Shown: in pieces, positions 8,403-17,522 of the stretch
How the letters are laid out: each line of letters starts with the position of its first letter
Position numbering within the stretch: the stretch's first letter is position 1
NCBI RefSeq assembly: GCF_004025585.1
Contig: NZ_QTZO01000006.1
Coordinates: 62,001-126,000 of the forward strand
Reading direction: 5' to 3'
Source: Pseudodesulfovibrio sp. S3
GTDB taxonomy: Bacteria > Desulfobacterota > Desulfovibrionia > Desulfovibrionales > Desulfovibrionaceae
Length of the DNA stretch: 64,000 nucleotides
Notes under the pieces: model-generated
Database searches by the model: none
What the model was told of the DNA's origin: nothing
What the model saw: only the letters and a program-made list of their open reading frames with translations
Translations under genes and position numbers: made by a program

Positions 8403-9179
8403 TTATGGATTGATTCTGTACAGGGTTTGCCGGTGGCAACTTCCTGCGAACCATGGAAGCATCCTGGCGGCATCGTTTCCGGCCAGTTCGACTTTGAAGC
8501 GGTGGACCAGTTCCCTTCCGCCGGGGATGTCGGCCTTGTTCAGGAGGACGATGCGTTCACAATTTGGCGGACATCCTTTGAACAGCCCGCCTGGGGCCAT
8601 GGTCACACTGATCATGTGCGCCGCAGAGAGAGACTCCCCAAGGGCCGCGCCGGTGATCCCGGCAAAATGTTCGGGGCGATGGACTGTTTGATCCGAGAAG
8701 GGATTGCCCAGTGCGTCCAGGCCCATGACGCCGATGCAGATGTCGGACTGGAACGGAATGACGGGTTCGTGAGGACCAGGTGCCTTGAGCGGCTTACGCG
8801 CTGCGCCGTCAGCTTCCACCAGGATGGCATCGGCCACACCGGAGTGGTGCAAAGCGTCGACTGTTTCCGGGGCCAGTCCGATGAGTTTTCCTGTGGCTTT
8901 GTCGTATCTTTTGGCTGTGACGATACAGGAATTTTCTCGTAACGCCCGGCGCAACCGGTCCAGGTAATCCGGGCCATCGGCCAACAGGACGGTCTCGACA
9001 TCTTGGAGCGGGAGGATTTTGGTGGTCGTGGTGACAACCACCCGTTGCCCGGCAGCGACCCTGCTCATGGCGATCCAATGGAGGAGTGACGTCTTTCCTC
9101 CCGCTCCGATGACGGTGACAAGCCGGTGTTCCGGCGAGGTGAATGCGGCAGGCGCGCTCAGGGGGGCGATCCTGTTCAT
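8403..9179 (-). CDS. yqeC: Selenium-dependent molybdenum hydroxylase accessory protein YqeC
   Basis: The 258-residue product has a nucleotide-binding P-loop-like VTVIGAGGKTSLL near the N terminus, VTTTTKI, AILVEADGAARKPLKAP and LLNKADIP. These are the hallmarks of the YqeC family, which is found with selenium-dependent molybdenum hydroxylases. The start at 9179 overlaps the yqeB stop as ATGA; an in-frame GTG lies six bases upstream. Its biochemical role is not established. Context argues for maturation of the Se/Mo centre. Confidence 0.87.
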   Translation of the reverse strand: MNRIAPLSAPAAFTSPEHRLVTVIGAGGKTSLLHWIAMSRVAAGQRVVVTTTTKILPLQDVETVLLADGPDYLDRLRRALRENSCIVTAKRYDKATGKLIGLAPETVDALHHSGVADAILVEADGAARKPLKAPGPHEPVIPFQSDICIGVMGLDALGNPFSDQTVHRPEHFAGITGAALGESLSAAHMISVTMAPGGLFKGCPPNCERIVLLNKADIPGGRELVHRFKVELAGNDAARMLPWFAGSCHRQTLYRINP

Positions 9180-9991
9180 GCGCACCGCAGGAAAAGATGT
9201 TCGCAGATGGCTTCAAGGACGCCGCCGCCGATGGCGAGAGCCTTGTCGGAAACCTCGTTGCAATAGGAGATGGTGCCTCTGGGGTCCACGTCGGCGAGCT
9301 TGGTGCGTTTCATGACCGGGGTATTGGTTCTGAGCAGACCCCGGATGACGCCGGACAGTGCCGCCACCACCGGGGTGTCGTTCACGAAGCCGAAGACGTC
9401 GCCTTTTTCCACCACATGGCCGATGTCGAAAGAAGAGGTGAAAATGCCATCGTGCTCGGCCCAATGGACACGTTCGATGGAAAATCCGGCGATGGTGCCG
9501 GGGATACCCGTGTTCGGGGCGGCGGGGCCGTAGGTGATGACGCGCCCGAGATGGTGGCCGCGTTTGGTTTCGATGACCCTGTGCACGTCCTGTCCCGCAG
9601 TGAAGCCCGGCCCGAGGCCGATGACCAGGGGAGCCTGGGCCTTGCTGGTGCCGAGATTGCGTTTGGCGAGAATGGCATCCACCAGCACGTCCGGTTGCAC
9701 CAGGGGCAGGGAGTTGGCTTGCGGGTCGACCAGCACCGGGATGTCCCCTGCGGCCCATGTCTTTTCGAGATGATCCGGGGACGAGACGAGTACTGCCTTG
9801 ACGCCTTCCACAGTCATTTCAGCGTGATAGACCGCTTCGGAAAAGGCCACGGTTCTGCGTACGGCCAGAGGGCTGGGCGTTTCCAGCAGCAGGACACGGG
9901 ACAATCCGGCCTGGTAAAGCCGCAGGGCCACACCGGTGGCGAGGTCTCCTGCGCCGCGAATGGCAATGGTGGGAATGTTCATGGTATACAT
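9176..9991 (-). CDS. yqeB: Selenium-dependent molybdenum cofactor protein YqeB (EF2563 family)
   Basis: The 271-residue product begins MYTMNIPTIAIRGAGDLATG, a Rossmann-type GAGDLATG nucleotide-binding turn. Further motifs are VIGLGPGFTAGQDVH and the C-terminal AIGGGVLEA. The family is a genomic marker of selenium-dependent molybdenum hydroxylases and is thought to place labile selenium on the cofactor. AGGAAAACAGC precedes the ATG. It sits 9 bases after mocA and overlaps yqeC, so the three are translationally linked. Confidence 0.9.
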   Translation of the reverse strand: MYTMNIPTIAIRGAGDLATGVALRLYQAGLSRVLLLETPSPLAVRRTVAFSEAVYHAEMTVEGVKAVLVSSPDHLEKTWAAGDIPVLVDPQANSLPLVQPDVLVDAILAKRNLGTSKAQAPLVIGLGPGFTAGQDVHRVIETKRGHHLGRVITYGPAAPNTGIPGTIAGFSIERVHWAEHDGIFTSSFDIGHVVEKGDVFGFVNDTPVVAALSGVIRGLLRTNTPVMKRTKLADVDPRGTISYCNEVSDKALAIGGGVLEAICEHLFLRCA

Positions 9992-10000
9992 GCTGTTTTC

Positions 10001-10615
10001 CTAGGCTGTATTTGCATCGTAATTGGCAAGAAGCCGTTGATATTGTTGCTCTGTGTCTACGTCGATAAACGGTCCGACCTCATGGATGCGGACCAGGCGC
10101 AGGGCAAGTCCGGGTGAACCGAACAGTGGCCGCGCCCCAGTGTCGCCTTCCAGTTCGAAGACTTTCGGGAACCACGAGGACGGGATGGTGATGGGGTTGC
10201 CGCGCATGCCTTCCTGTACCGGGGCCACCCAGCACTCTGGCTGCTGGGCGAAAGCGCCTATGAGCATGTCAATGGCCGAGGCCGTGATCAGGGGTTGGTC
10301 TCCCAGAAGGGCCATGCACCCGTCGGCGTGGTCCATGACCGAGCGCAGGCCGGTCTTGAGAGACTCGGCCTGGCCCATGTCGCGATGGACGCTGGTGACG
10401 ACGTTGCAACCGGAGAGGTCCACCGTGCGCCGCAGTTCAGCCCCTTTGGGCAGCACCACGGTCACGTCTTGCAGGGCGGAGTTGCGGGCGGCGTTCACCA
10501 CATGTTGGAGCAAGGGGAGCCCCCTGAAGGGCAGGGACAACTTGTCCCTGCCCATACGGGCGGCTTTTCCGGCGGCGAGAATGATGCCGGAGACGTTCGC
10601 GGAATGATGGTACAT
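10001..10615 (-). CDS. mocA: Molybdenum cofactor cytidylyltransferase
   Basis: The 204-residue GT-A-fold nucleotidyltransferase starts MYHHSANVSGIILAAGKAAR. It has the NTP-binding LAAGxxxRMGxxK loop, a GLRSVMD segment, a GDQPLIT metal/nucleotide motif and GNPITIP. MocA-type enzymes make molybdopterin cytosine dinucleotide, the cofactor form used by xanthine-dehydrogenase-family enzymes. That fits the hydroxylase genes directly upstream. AAGGAAG precedes the ATG at 10615; a longer frame to 10741 would run into the neighbouring gene and is rejected. Confidence 0.9.
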   Translation of the reverse strand: MYHHSANVSGIILAAGKAARMGRDKLSLPFRGLPLLQHVVNAARNSALQDVTVVLPKGAELRRTVDLSGCNVVTSVHRDMGQAESLKTGLRSVMDHADGCMALLGDQPLITASAIDMLIGAFAQQPECWVAPVQEGMRGNPITIPSSWFPKVFELEGDTGARPLFGSPGLALRLVRIHEVGPFIDVDTEQQYQRLLANYDANTA

Positions 10616-10637
10616 GCCAAACTTCCTTGATTGAAGA

Positions 10638-11621
10638 TTACTTGAGGCAGTCCATGAGGGTGTCGGCCACAATGGTCCGTGCCATCTGTACCTTGAATCC
10701 GTTCTGGAGCAGGGGCTTGGCTTCGGTAACGGCGGCCTCACCGGCCTCCCGGGCCAGTTCTTCCGTCAGCTCCCTGCCCATGAGCAACGCTTCGGATGCT
10801 TCGCAGCGGCGGGGGTTGTTGTATACGCCGTTGAGGCAGATGCGTGCGGCGGTGACCTTGCCGTCGGTCATGCTCACGGATGCGGCGCAGTTGACCAGTG
10901 CGAAATCGATGGATTTGCGGTAGGCGATTTTTCTGAAGGCGCTGACCTGACCGGCTTCGGGCAGGGGGACCACTATTTCGGTGACGATTTCATCCCGCCC
11001 GAGCACCGTGGACTGTGCGCCCATCTCGGCGGAGAAGAACGCGTCGATGGCAATGTCGCGCTTGGAGGTCTTGACCGTGGCGTTCAGGACGATGAGGGCA
11101 GGAGCCGTGTCGCTGGGGTTCACCGCGATGCACTTGTTCACCGCGCCGAAAATGGAGTGGTAACGGTGGTCGCCGGGAACGGCCAGGCATTTCTGGCCGC
11201 CTTTGCGCACGCAGTCGATGCGGCCTCCGATCTTGTCCGGGTAGCGGTAGTACCAGCAGCGGTTCTCCTGGCAGATGTTGCCTGCGATGGTGCCCATGTT
11301 GCGCAGCAGGGGAGACGCCGTGCGGCGGGCTGCTTCGGCCAGGCCGGGCCACTGTCCCTTGACCGTGTCGGATTCGGCTGCTTCGGTCAGGGTGACGAGC
11401 GCCCCGACGTGCAGGCCGTCTTCCTCCACGTGAATGTCCTTGAGGCCGGGGATGGTCTTGAGGTTGACGATTCTCTCCGGTGCTTCCATCCAGAGGTTGT
11501 CCTTGAGGCAGCCCATCAGGTCACTGCCTCCGGCCATGACGTAGGCAGGGCCTTCTCCGTCGTTCAGGAGAGAAACCGCCTCTTCAATGGAGGTGGCGTC
11601 AAAGTGATTGAAACGTTTCAT
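10638..11621 (-). CDS. Molybdenum hydroxylase FAD-binding subunit with an extra Cys-rich (probable 4Fe-4S) insert
   Basis: The 327-residue product is a CoxM/XdhB-type FAD subunit. FAD-binding segments are MAGGSDLMG (29-37) and MGTIAGN (109-115), and the C-terminal CO-dehydrogenase flavoprotein domain follows. Between them is an insert with Cys117, 122, 137 and 145, containing RCWYYRYPDK. An extra [4Fe-4S] loop at this place is known from 4-hydroxybenzoyl-CoA reductase beta subunits, so an additional cluster is likely. Its ATG overlaps the stop of the large subunit by one base. It passes electrons between the Fe-S subunit and an acceptor. Confidence 0.9.
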   Translation of the reverse strand: MKRFNHFDATSIEEAVSLLNDGEGPAYVMAGGSDLMGCLKDNLWMEAPERIVNLKTIPGLKDIHVEEDGLHVGALVTLTEAAESDTVKGQWPGLAEAARRTASPLLRNMGTIAGNICQENRCWYYRYPDKIGGRIDCVRKGGQKCLAVPGDHRYHSIFGAVNKCIAVNPSDTAPALIVLNATVKTSKRDIAIDAFFSAEMGAQSTVLGRDEIVTEIVVPLPEAGQVSAFRKIAYRKSIDFALVNCAASVSMTDGKVTAARICLNGVYNNPRRCEASEALLMGRELTEELAREAGEAAVTEAKPLLQNGFKVQMARTIVADTLMDCLK

Positions 11622-13990
11622 TATTTTTTCCTCCCTCTGGCTTCGATCTTGCCCAGGCCAATGAGGATGCTTTCAGGGGTGTACGGCGTTTGGGTGAGGC
11701 GAACGCCGATGGCGTTGTAAATGGCGTTGGAGAATGCGGCCAGGGTGGGGCAGGCAGCGCCTTCGCCGCAGGCCGTGGCTCCAAACGGATGGGTCGGATC
11801 GCCGGGTTTCTCGATGACGATGGGATCAACGTCGCATTCCATGATGGTGGTGTGACGGTAATCCACCCAGTTGGGGGTCATGAGCCAGCCGTTGCGTTTG
11901 TCCATGATGCAGTCATTGCCGAGCATGGCATTGTCCACGCCGTGGCGGGAGGTGGAAAGCTGGCCTGCAACGATCTTGGGGTTCAGTGCCTTGCCCACGT
12001 TCTGGGCCATGGTCACCAGGACGTTCTCGATCATGCCGGTCTCGGTGTCGATGTCCAGGGAGATGAACTGGGCACCCTTTTCCTTGGGGATGAACACCTG
12101 GTCGCTTCTGCCGTCCTTGAGTCCGTTCGGGTGGGGTGAGTTGTTCACGTAATATCCGGTCACTTCGTGGATTCCGCCGTAGTGGCCGCGCGCGCCGAAG
12201 GCTTCGGCAAAGGTTACGCCCCTGTCCGGGTCGTTGATCATGCGGACGCCCTTTTCATTGAGCTCCAATTCCGCCGGGGCAACACCCATGACGCCTGCGG
12301 CCATGGCGAGAACCTGCTTTTTGGCATCCATGGCGGCCTCGAAGGTGGCCCAACCCTGAATCCAGGTGCCGCAACTGTTGGCCACGAGGGTGGCAAAGGG
12401 TGTGGAGTCGGTGTCGTGACAGACCAGGCCGATCTTTTTGTAGGGCAGGCCCAGGACTTCGGCGACGATCTGGCATTGGACGGTGTGCTGGCCCTGACCG
12501 ATGTCGGCCACGGCGCAGACCAGGGCGGCCGAGCCGTCCGGGTAGATCTTGACCATGGCTTCGGAGGAGTTGCCCGGTCCGGGGCGGCCTGCGCCCATGG
12601 CGAAGATGGCCACGCCCATGCCGTGACGGATGCGGCCCGTCTTTTCCTTCGGATGCTGCCAGGTGTTTTTCCAGTCCAGCTTCTCCGCGCCTGCGTCGAG
12701 GCAGTCGCGGATGCCGGAGGAGGATATGAATGCGGATTTGTAGACCAGCGGGTCCCAGCCGGAATCGATGTCGCCTGCGCGCATACAGTTCATCTTGCGC
12801 AGTTCCACCGGGTCGATGCCCAGCTCATAGGCGGCGATGTCCATGGTGGTTTCCACGGCAAACGTGCCTTCGGGGGCGCCGTATCCCTGCCATCCGGCAG
12901 CGGGCTGCCTGTTGGTGTTCACGTAGCGGATCTTGCCGCGCAGATGCTTGCAGTTGCGGGAGTACAGGACCGCGCCGGTTGCGAGCATGGCGTTCTTGGC
13001 GGGGTACTTGTCGCCGCCGGAACCGGTTTCCTGCCAGTGGGACATGTCCATGGTCGTCAGGGTGCCGTCTTTCTTGAATCCTATTTTAACATCGGTCCGG
13101 CTTCCGCGCGACCAGCCGCTGACCATCTCTTCTTCTCGGGAATAAGGGCAGTGAACGGGTTTTTTCAGGTGGAGGCAGGCGAGTCCCGCGATCATGAGAT
13201 AGTGGGAGGCGATGTTGCGGTCCAGCGGGAAGGCGTTCTTGCCGCCGAAGCTGGAGCCGGTGAACGGGGCCACGTAGTTCACCATGCTGGACGGGATGCC
13301 CAGGGCCTGGGCCAGGCAGAGCTTTTCGTCATGCATTCCCTGAGAGTGGGTGTACACATGGAGCTTGGTGCCGTCGAAGTCGGCGGTACAGCCGCGCGGC
13401 TCCATGGCCGGGCCTTTGCAGTAGGCGTACTTGAGCGCTTTCTGGTCGATGATGTAGTCGGCTTCTTCAAAGCCCTCGTCTATGTCGCCGAAGCCGTTGT
13501 AGTCGGACGGGGTCTTTGTCTTGAACAGGCCGGTTTCGGGGTCGCGGTCGCTCAGGTAGGCGTGGAATGCCCAGTCCTGGCAGTTGTCGACGCCCTCGAA
13601 AACCTGGGGAGCGCCTTCCTTCATGGCGTCTTCCAGGCTGGCAACGAACTTCTTCTTTTCGTATTCGACCCTGATGAGCCCCATGGCCTCTTCGGCAATG
13701 GTCTCGTCGTCGGCGATTACGGCGGCCACGAGGTCGCCGACGTAGTAGAGTGATTTGCGGAACGCCGTGGGGTAATTCTCGTGGGTCATGACGAGGTGGA
13801 CGCCGGGGACGGCCTGGGCCTCGGTCGTGTCTATGGAGAGGATGTCGGCTGCCGGATACGGGCTGCGCAGGATGCGGGTCCGGAGCATTCCCGGCAGGAT
13901 GAAGTCGGCGTAGTACCTGGCCTCGCCCGTGACGCGGGCGCGTCCGTCCTTCTGGCGAACGGATTTGCCTATGGATGTCAGTTCAGTCAT
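11621..13990 (-). CDS. Molybdenum hydroxylase large (molybdopterin-binding) subunit, xanthine dehydrogenase family
   Basis: The 789-residue product has the N-terminal a/b hammerhead domain (KDGRARVTGEARYYADFILP) and the molybdopterin-binding domain. Motifs include APFTGSSFGGKN, GWQGYGAPEGTFA, DIGQGQHTVQ and the active-site ACGEGAACP with the catalytic Glu near residue 743. The start at 13990 overlaps the small-subunit stop as ATGA; 26 upstream in-frame codons lie inside that gene and are excluded. With yqeB/yqeC/mocA downstream, a selenium-dependent hydroxylase is likely. The substrate (purine, aldehyde or aromatic thioester) cannot be read from the sequence. Confidence 0.92.
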   Translation of the reverse strand: MTELTSIGKSVRQKDGRARVTGEARYYADFILPGMLRTRILRSPYPAADILSIDTTEAQAVPGVHLVMTHENYPTAFRKSLYYVGDLVAAVIADDETIAEEAMGLIRVEYEKKKFVASLEDAMKEGAPQVFEGVDNCQDWAFHAYLSDRDPETGLFKTKTPSDYNGFGDIDEGFEEADYIIDQKALKYAYCKGPAMEPRGCTADFDGTKLHVYTHSQGMHDEKLCLAQALGIPSSMVNYVAPFTGSSFGGKNAFPLDRNIASHYLMIAGLACLHLKKPVHCPYSREEEMVSGWSRGSRTDVKIGFKKDGTLTTMDMSHWQETGSGGDKYPAKNAMLATGAVLYSRNCKHLRGKIRYVNTNRQPAAGWQGYGAPEGTFAVETTMDIAAYELGIDPVELRKMNCMRAGDIDSGWDPLVYKSAFISSSGIRDCLDAGAEKLDWKNTWQHPKEKTGRIRHGMGVAIFAMGAGRPGPGNSSEAMVKIYPDGSAALVCAVADIGQGQHTVQCQIVAEVLGLPYKKIGLVCHDTDSTPFATLVANSCGTWIQGWATFEAAMDAKKQVLAMAAGVMGVAPAELELNEKGVRMINDPDRGVTFAEAFGARGHYGGIHEVTGYYVNNSPHPNGLKDGRSDQVFIPKEKGAQFISLDIDTETGMIENVLVTMAQNVGKALNPKIVAGQLSTSRHGVDNAMLGNDCIMDKRNGWLMTPNWVDYRHTTIMECDVDPIVIEKPGDPTHPFGATACGEGAACPTLAAFSNAIYNAIGVRLTQTPYTPESILIGLGKIEARGRKK

Positions 13991-14481
13991 CAGATCTGCT
14001 CCTTTGCCATCTTCCTGGCCGCGCTGCGCACGGCATTGATGATGTGCTCGTAGTTGTTGCAGATGCATATGTTGCCGCCGAGCGCTTCCTTGATCTCATC
14101 GTCGCTGGGGGTCATGTTCCTGCTCAACAGGTACTTGGTGGTCATGATCATGCCGGGGGAACAGAAGCCGCATTGTGCGCCGTATTCCTCAAGCCACGCT
14201 TCCTGGATGGGGTGGAGTTCGCCGTTTTGGGACAGCCCTTCGATGGTCTCGATGGTCTTTCCGTCCTGCTCCACGGCCAGGACCATGCACGCGGGTACGG
14301 CCACGCCGTTGATGAGCACGGTGCAGGCGCCGCATGCCCCTTCGCCGCACGCCTCTTTGGTTCCGGTATGGTGACAGTCGTTGCGAAGAACCCTGGAAAG
14401 GGTCCAGTGCGACTCCACCGGGATCGACAGGACCTCTTCGTTCACTGTCAATGTGATGAGTTTTTTTCGTTGTTCGGTCAT
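13990..14481 (-). CDS. Molybdenum hydroxylase small subunit with two 2Fe-2S clusters
   Basis: The 163-residue CoxS/XdhC-type protein has a plant-ferredoxin-type cluster bound by Cys45, 50, 53 and 65 (CGEGACGAC...C). The C-terminal helical-domain cluster is bound by Cys104, 107, 139 and 141 (CGFC...CIC). All eight cysteines are present. It passes electrons from the Mo site to the FAD subunit. It is first of the three subunit genes, ahead of the large subunit by an ATGA overlap. Confidence 0.96.
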   Translation of the reverse strand: MTEQRKKLITLTVNEEVLSIPVESHWTLSRVLRNDCHHTGTKEACGEGACGACTVLINGVAVPACMVLAVEQDGKTIETIEGLSQNGELHPIQEAWLEEYGAQCGFCSPGMIMTTKYLLSRNMTPSDDEIKEALGGNICICNNYEHIINAVRSAARKMAKEQI

Positions 14482-14603
14482 GATGCTTCCCTTTGTCGAA
14501 CGTTGTCGGTCGGCCTGTATCCGGCCAGAGTTCTTGATGAATAACCTGTCTCGCAGGCGCGTTTGTCCGTTTCCCGCAACAGGGTCGCGGGAGGAAATTC
14601 GTC

Positions 14604-14628
14604 GGGGCAGGCCCGAGGGCCCGCCCCA
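14604..14628 (-). terminator. GC-rich hairpin between transporter and hydroxylase genes
   Basis: The near-perfect stem GGGGCAGGCCC / GGGCCCGCCCC has a short loop and no T-run on the minus strand. It may attenuate rather than end transcription from the DMT gene into the hydroxylase genes. Confidence 0.45.
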
Positions 14629-14647
14629 TTATGGAGTCAAGGCGCTG

Positions 14648-15574
14648 TTAGGCTTGGTTGGGGGCGGCTTCCAGTTCGGGCTTTTTGCCGCCGCGGCTGG
14701 CCCAGGCGATGCCGCCGATGATCAGTGCCCCGGAGATGAAGTGAACCGAGTTCAGCTTTTCACCGAGGAAGACAAAGGCGAAGATGCCGCCCCACAGGGG
14801 CAGGGAATAGTAAATCATGCCGCACAGCTCGGGACCGGCCTTTTCAAGGCCGATGTTCCAGGTCCACCAGGCGATGATGGAGGAGCAGATTGCGGAGAAG
14901 GTGATGGAGAACAGGACGATGCCGTTCATGTTGAAGACCATGCTGGGCTGGGTGGATTCCCAGATGACGCAGGGTATGAGCATGAGCACGGCAAAGAAGG
15001 ACATGAGGTACATGATGGTGCCGCCGGACAAGCCTTCAGGCGTCTTTTTGAGAATGATGCTGTAGACGGCGAAACCCACGGCTGCGGCGAGCATCAGGAT
15101 GTCGCCGGCGGCGAAATGCATGCCGAGTATCTGGTCGATGTCTCCGTTCGAAACGAGGTAGAAGGAGCCGAGCAGGGCCACGATACAGCCTGCCCAGGTG
15201 TTCAGGGACTGCTTCTGGCCCATTCCGGCTGCGATCATGACGATGAAGATCGGGGTGGTGACGGAAATGAGAGACAGGTTGATGGCAGAGGTGGTCTGTG
15301 CTGCGAAATAGCTGAGCGGAGAGTATGCGGCCACACCGAACAGTGCCGCGGCGATGATTTGCGGCAGGAAAGTCTTGGCCACGGGCCATTCCTTTTTCAC
15401 TTTCGGCAGCATGAAGGTGGAGAGAATGAGCAGAGCCATGCCCCAACGGGTCGCACCCAGGGTCATGGGTGAGATCTGGCCGACAGCCAGACGGGCGATG
15501 ATAAAGGCCCCGGCCCACAGGACCGTGGCAAGCAAAGCGTACAGTGATCCAACGACTACTTGATTCTTAAACAT
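14648..15574 (-). CDS. DMT-superfamily (EamA) permease
   Basis: The 308-residue inner-membrane protein has ten membrane segments as two EamA repeats (LYALLATVLWAGAFIIARLA at the start of the first, MLAAAVGFAVYSIIL at the start of the second). I chose the ATG at 15574 because GAGGAGAAAAA precedes it; 78 more in-frame codons lie upstream without support and cover the promoter. Family members export amino acids, nucleobases or other metabolites. A sigma-54 promoter with repeated regulator-type sites lies upstream, and the hydroxylase genes follow on the same strand. Confidence 0.9.
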   Translation of the reverse strand: MFKNQVVVGSLYALLATVLWAGAFIIARLAVGQISPMTLGATRWGMALLILSTFMLPKVKKEWPVAKTFLPQIIAAALFGVAAYSPLSYFAAQTTSAINLSLISVTTPIFIVMIAAGMGQKQSLNTWAGCIVALLGSFYLVSNGDIDQILGMHFAAGDILMLAAAVGFAVYSIILKKTPEGLSGGTIMYLMSFFAVLMLIPCVIWESTQPSMVFNMNGIVLFSITFSAICSSIIAWWTWNIGLEKAGPELCGMIYYSLPLWGGIFAFVFLGEKLNSVHFISGALIIGGIAWASRGGKKPELEAAPNQA

Positions 15575-15791
15575 TTTTTCTCCTCGAAGTTTGTTCATTC
15601 GCCGGATCTTGAGTCCTTGGGTCGCCGGAGTTTTTTCCCGATATGCCCCCATGTCGGAAAAGCGGCGAGCGAAACGGCTGTGCGGATACGGTGAATGCAG
15701 TTCCAGTTTTCCCTCAGTTGCGTGTTGAATGGCCCCTCCTTGCAGGACGTGAGCGATAGAATTTTTTTTGCATTGTGTCGTTCTGCATAGA

Positions 15792-15808
15792 AGCAACTGA
15801 TATGCCAA
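15792..15808 (-). promoter_or_regulatory. Sigma-54 (-24/-12) promoter of the DMT/hydroxylase block
   Basis: The minus strand reads TTGGCATATCAGTTGCT. GG and GC stand ten bases apart, as the TGGCA-N6-TTGC consensus requires. It is about 220 bases before the permease ATG and about 100 bases downstream of the TGAGTC repeat array, a normal enhancer distance. Confidence 0.8.
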
Positions 15809-15900
15809 CGAAGTGCGCGAAAAAATATTTGATTTAATATAATAAAATCAAGATATTAAAGCGTGTAGCTAATTGATCGGTCAATCGGGGTGCAGATGAT

Positions 15901-16000
15901 GAGTGAGTTGGTTTTGACTCACAATTTTGTGAATAATGAGCCGGACGCGCGTACGTCCTGCTGAGTCAAAAAAGACTCAAAGAGTCGTTTATGACTCAGT
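15901..16000. promoter_or_regulatory. Array of TGAGTC/GACTCA inverted repeats (probable enhancer sites)
   Basis: Three inverted pairs can be seen: TGAGT with ACTCA (about 15904-15922), TGAGTC-A6-GACTCA (15962-15979), and GAGTC-GTTTAT-GACTC (15982-15997). The last overlaps the stop of the regulator gene. The spacing and repetition suit cooperative binding of a TyrR-type sigma-54 activator, most simply the adjacent one. Confidence 0.7.
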
Positions 16001-17353
16001 TTTTCCGGTGTGTTTGCGGATGAGGCGAGAGGCGCGGCTTTGGCTGATGCCCATTGCGGAAGCGATCTTGCGGGAGCTGCCATGCATGGCAATGGCGTCT
16101 AGGATCAGTTTTCTTTCCATGGATTCCAGCACTGCGTCGAGGGTGGTGTGGCCGATGCCCTCCGGCAGTGACGGTGTGGTTTGATAGAGGGTGGTGGGCA
16201 GGTTGTCGATGGTGATGGTGTCACCTTCGGTAGTGACCATGAGGCGCTCCACGAGGTGGGCCAGTTCGCGGACGTTGCCCGGCCAGGAGTGTTGGCACAG
16301 GAGGGATTGCGCTTCAGGCGAGAGGCGCTTCGAGGAGCCGTATTTTTTCCCGTAGTGGTTGAAGAAGTAGAAAATGAGCGGGACCAGATCTTCCCTGCGG
16401 TCGCGCAGGGGAGGTATGGTGATGTCGAAGACGTTGAGCCGGAAAAAGAGATCCTGACGGAACGTGCCGTCTGCGGCCATGCGTTCCAGATTGCGGTTGG
16501 ACGCGGCCAGGATGCGGACGTCGGCCGTGACGGTCTGGGAACTGCCCACGGGCCGGTATTCCATTTCCTGCACGGCGTGGAGCAGTTTGGCCTGCATGGG
16601 GAAGGGCAGTTCCGAAATCTCGTCGAGAAACAGCGTTCCGCCCTTGGCTTTGGCAAAGAGGCCGCCGCGGGCGTTGGTGGCACCGGAAAACGCTCCTTTC
16701 ACATGGCCGAAAAGTTCGGATTCGAACAGTTGATCCGGGATGGCCGCGCAGTTGACGACCACGAACGGCTTATCCTTGCGGATACTGTTGGCGTGGATGA
16801 ATTTTGCCAGCAGGCTCTTGCCGCAGCCGGATTCCCCGAGGAGCAGGCAGGGTGCGGTCAGGCTTGCGACCTTGCGTGCCGATTGCACCACGTTTTCCAT
16901 GGCGGTGCTGTGATAGATGAGGTCTTCGGGGTGAGGTTCTTCGGCCATCTCAAGGCTGAGTTCCACTTCGTCGAGACTGGGGATCTGTACTTTGTGCAGG
17001 CTGTCCCGGACGTTGAGCACCACGTATTCTATCTCGCCGTTGTCATCGAATATGGGATTGGCGATGGTCAAGACATCCAGCCCGAGGTAGGTCTTCTGCT
17101 CCTGTTTGATCGGCCGCTTGTGCTCATATACCGCGGGCAGTGCCGGACGGTTCCAGGCAGCGTGTTTGCGGACCACTTCCCAGAACGGCAGGCCGACCAT
17201 CTGTTCCTGCGTGAAGCCGTAATGCCGCTCGCATGCCTTGTTCACGTACAGCATATGGTAATTGTTGTCATAGATGATGACCTCATCGTGCAGGTTGTCG
17301 ATGAGTCGAGCAAAGGTCTCGAAATCCAGTCCGAAATGTTCTGTCTTGGTCAT
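15989..17353 (-). CDS. PAS-domain sigma-54-dependent transcriptional activator
   Basis: The 454-residue product has three parts. An N-terminal PAS sensor (about 10-115) contains DEVIIYDNNYHMLYVNKAC. A sigma-54 AAA+ domain (about 145-375) has Walker A GESGCGKS, the sigma-54 contact loop as GAFSGA rather than GAFTGA, and Walker B GTLFLDEI. A C-terminal TyrR-like helix-turn-helix reads KIASAMGISQSRASRLIRKH. It would activate the -24/-12 promoter at 15,792-15,808. The PAS domain probably senses a small molecule. It is divergent from aspT, which shows no sigma-54 promoter. Confidence 0.92.
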   Translation of the reverse strand: MTKTEHFGLDFETFARLIDNLHDEVIIYDNNYHMLYVNKACERHYGFTQEQMVGLPFWEVVRKHAAWNRPALPAVYEHKRPIKQEQKTYLGLDVLTIANPIFDDNGEIEYVVLNVRDSLHKVQIPSLDEVELSLEMAEEPHPEDLIYHSTAMENVVQSARKVASLTAPCLLLGESGCGKSLLAKFIHANSIRKDKPFVVVNCAAIPDQLFESELFGHVKGAFSGATNARGGLFAKAKGGTLFLDEISELPFPMQAKLLHAVQEMEYRPVGSSQTVTADVRILAASNRNLERMAADGTFRQDLFFRLNVFDITIPPLRDRREDLVPLIFYFFNHYGKKYGSSKRLSPEAQSLLCQHSWPGNVRELAHLVERLMVTTEGDTITIDNLPTTLYQTTPSLPEGIGHTTLDAVLESMERKLILDAIAMHGSSRKIASAMGISQSRASRLIRKHTGKTES

Positions 17354-17522
17354 GAAATCGCCCTATGGTTGCCGTTCCCGGTCTTGAGCGAGCGGGAGCA
17401 TCGGACTTCGTATAGCAAAACGTTGTCGGAATGACCATCCTGACGCTTTCGGTCTACCCCCTGGGCATGGCTTCCGTCCGATGCGGTTCCCCAAAAGAGG
17501 CCGGTTGTTTTTTTATTGGTGC

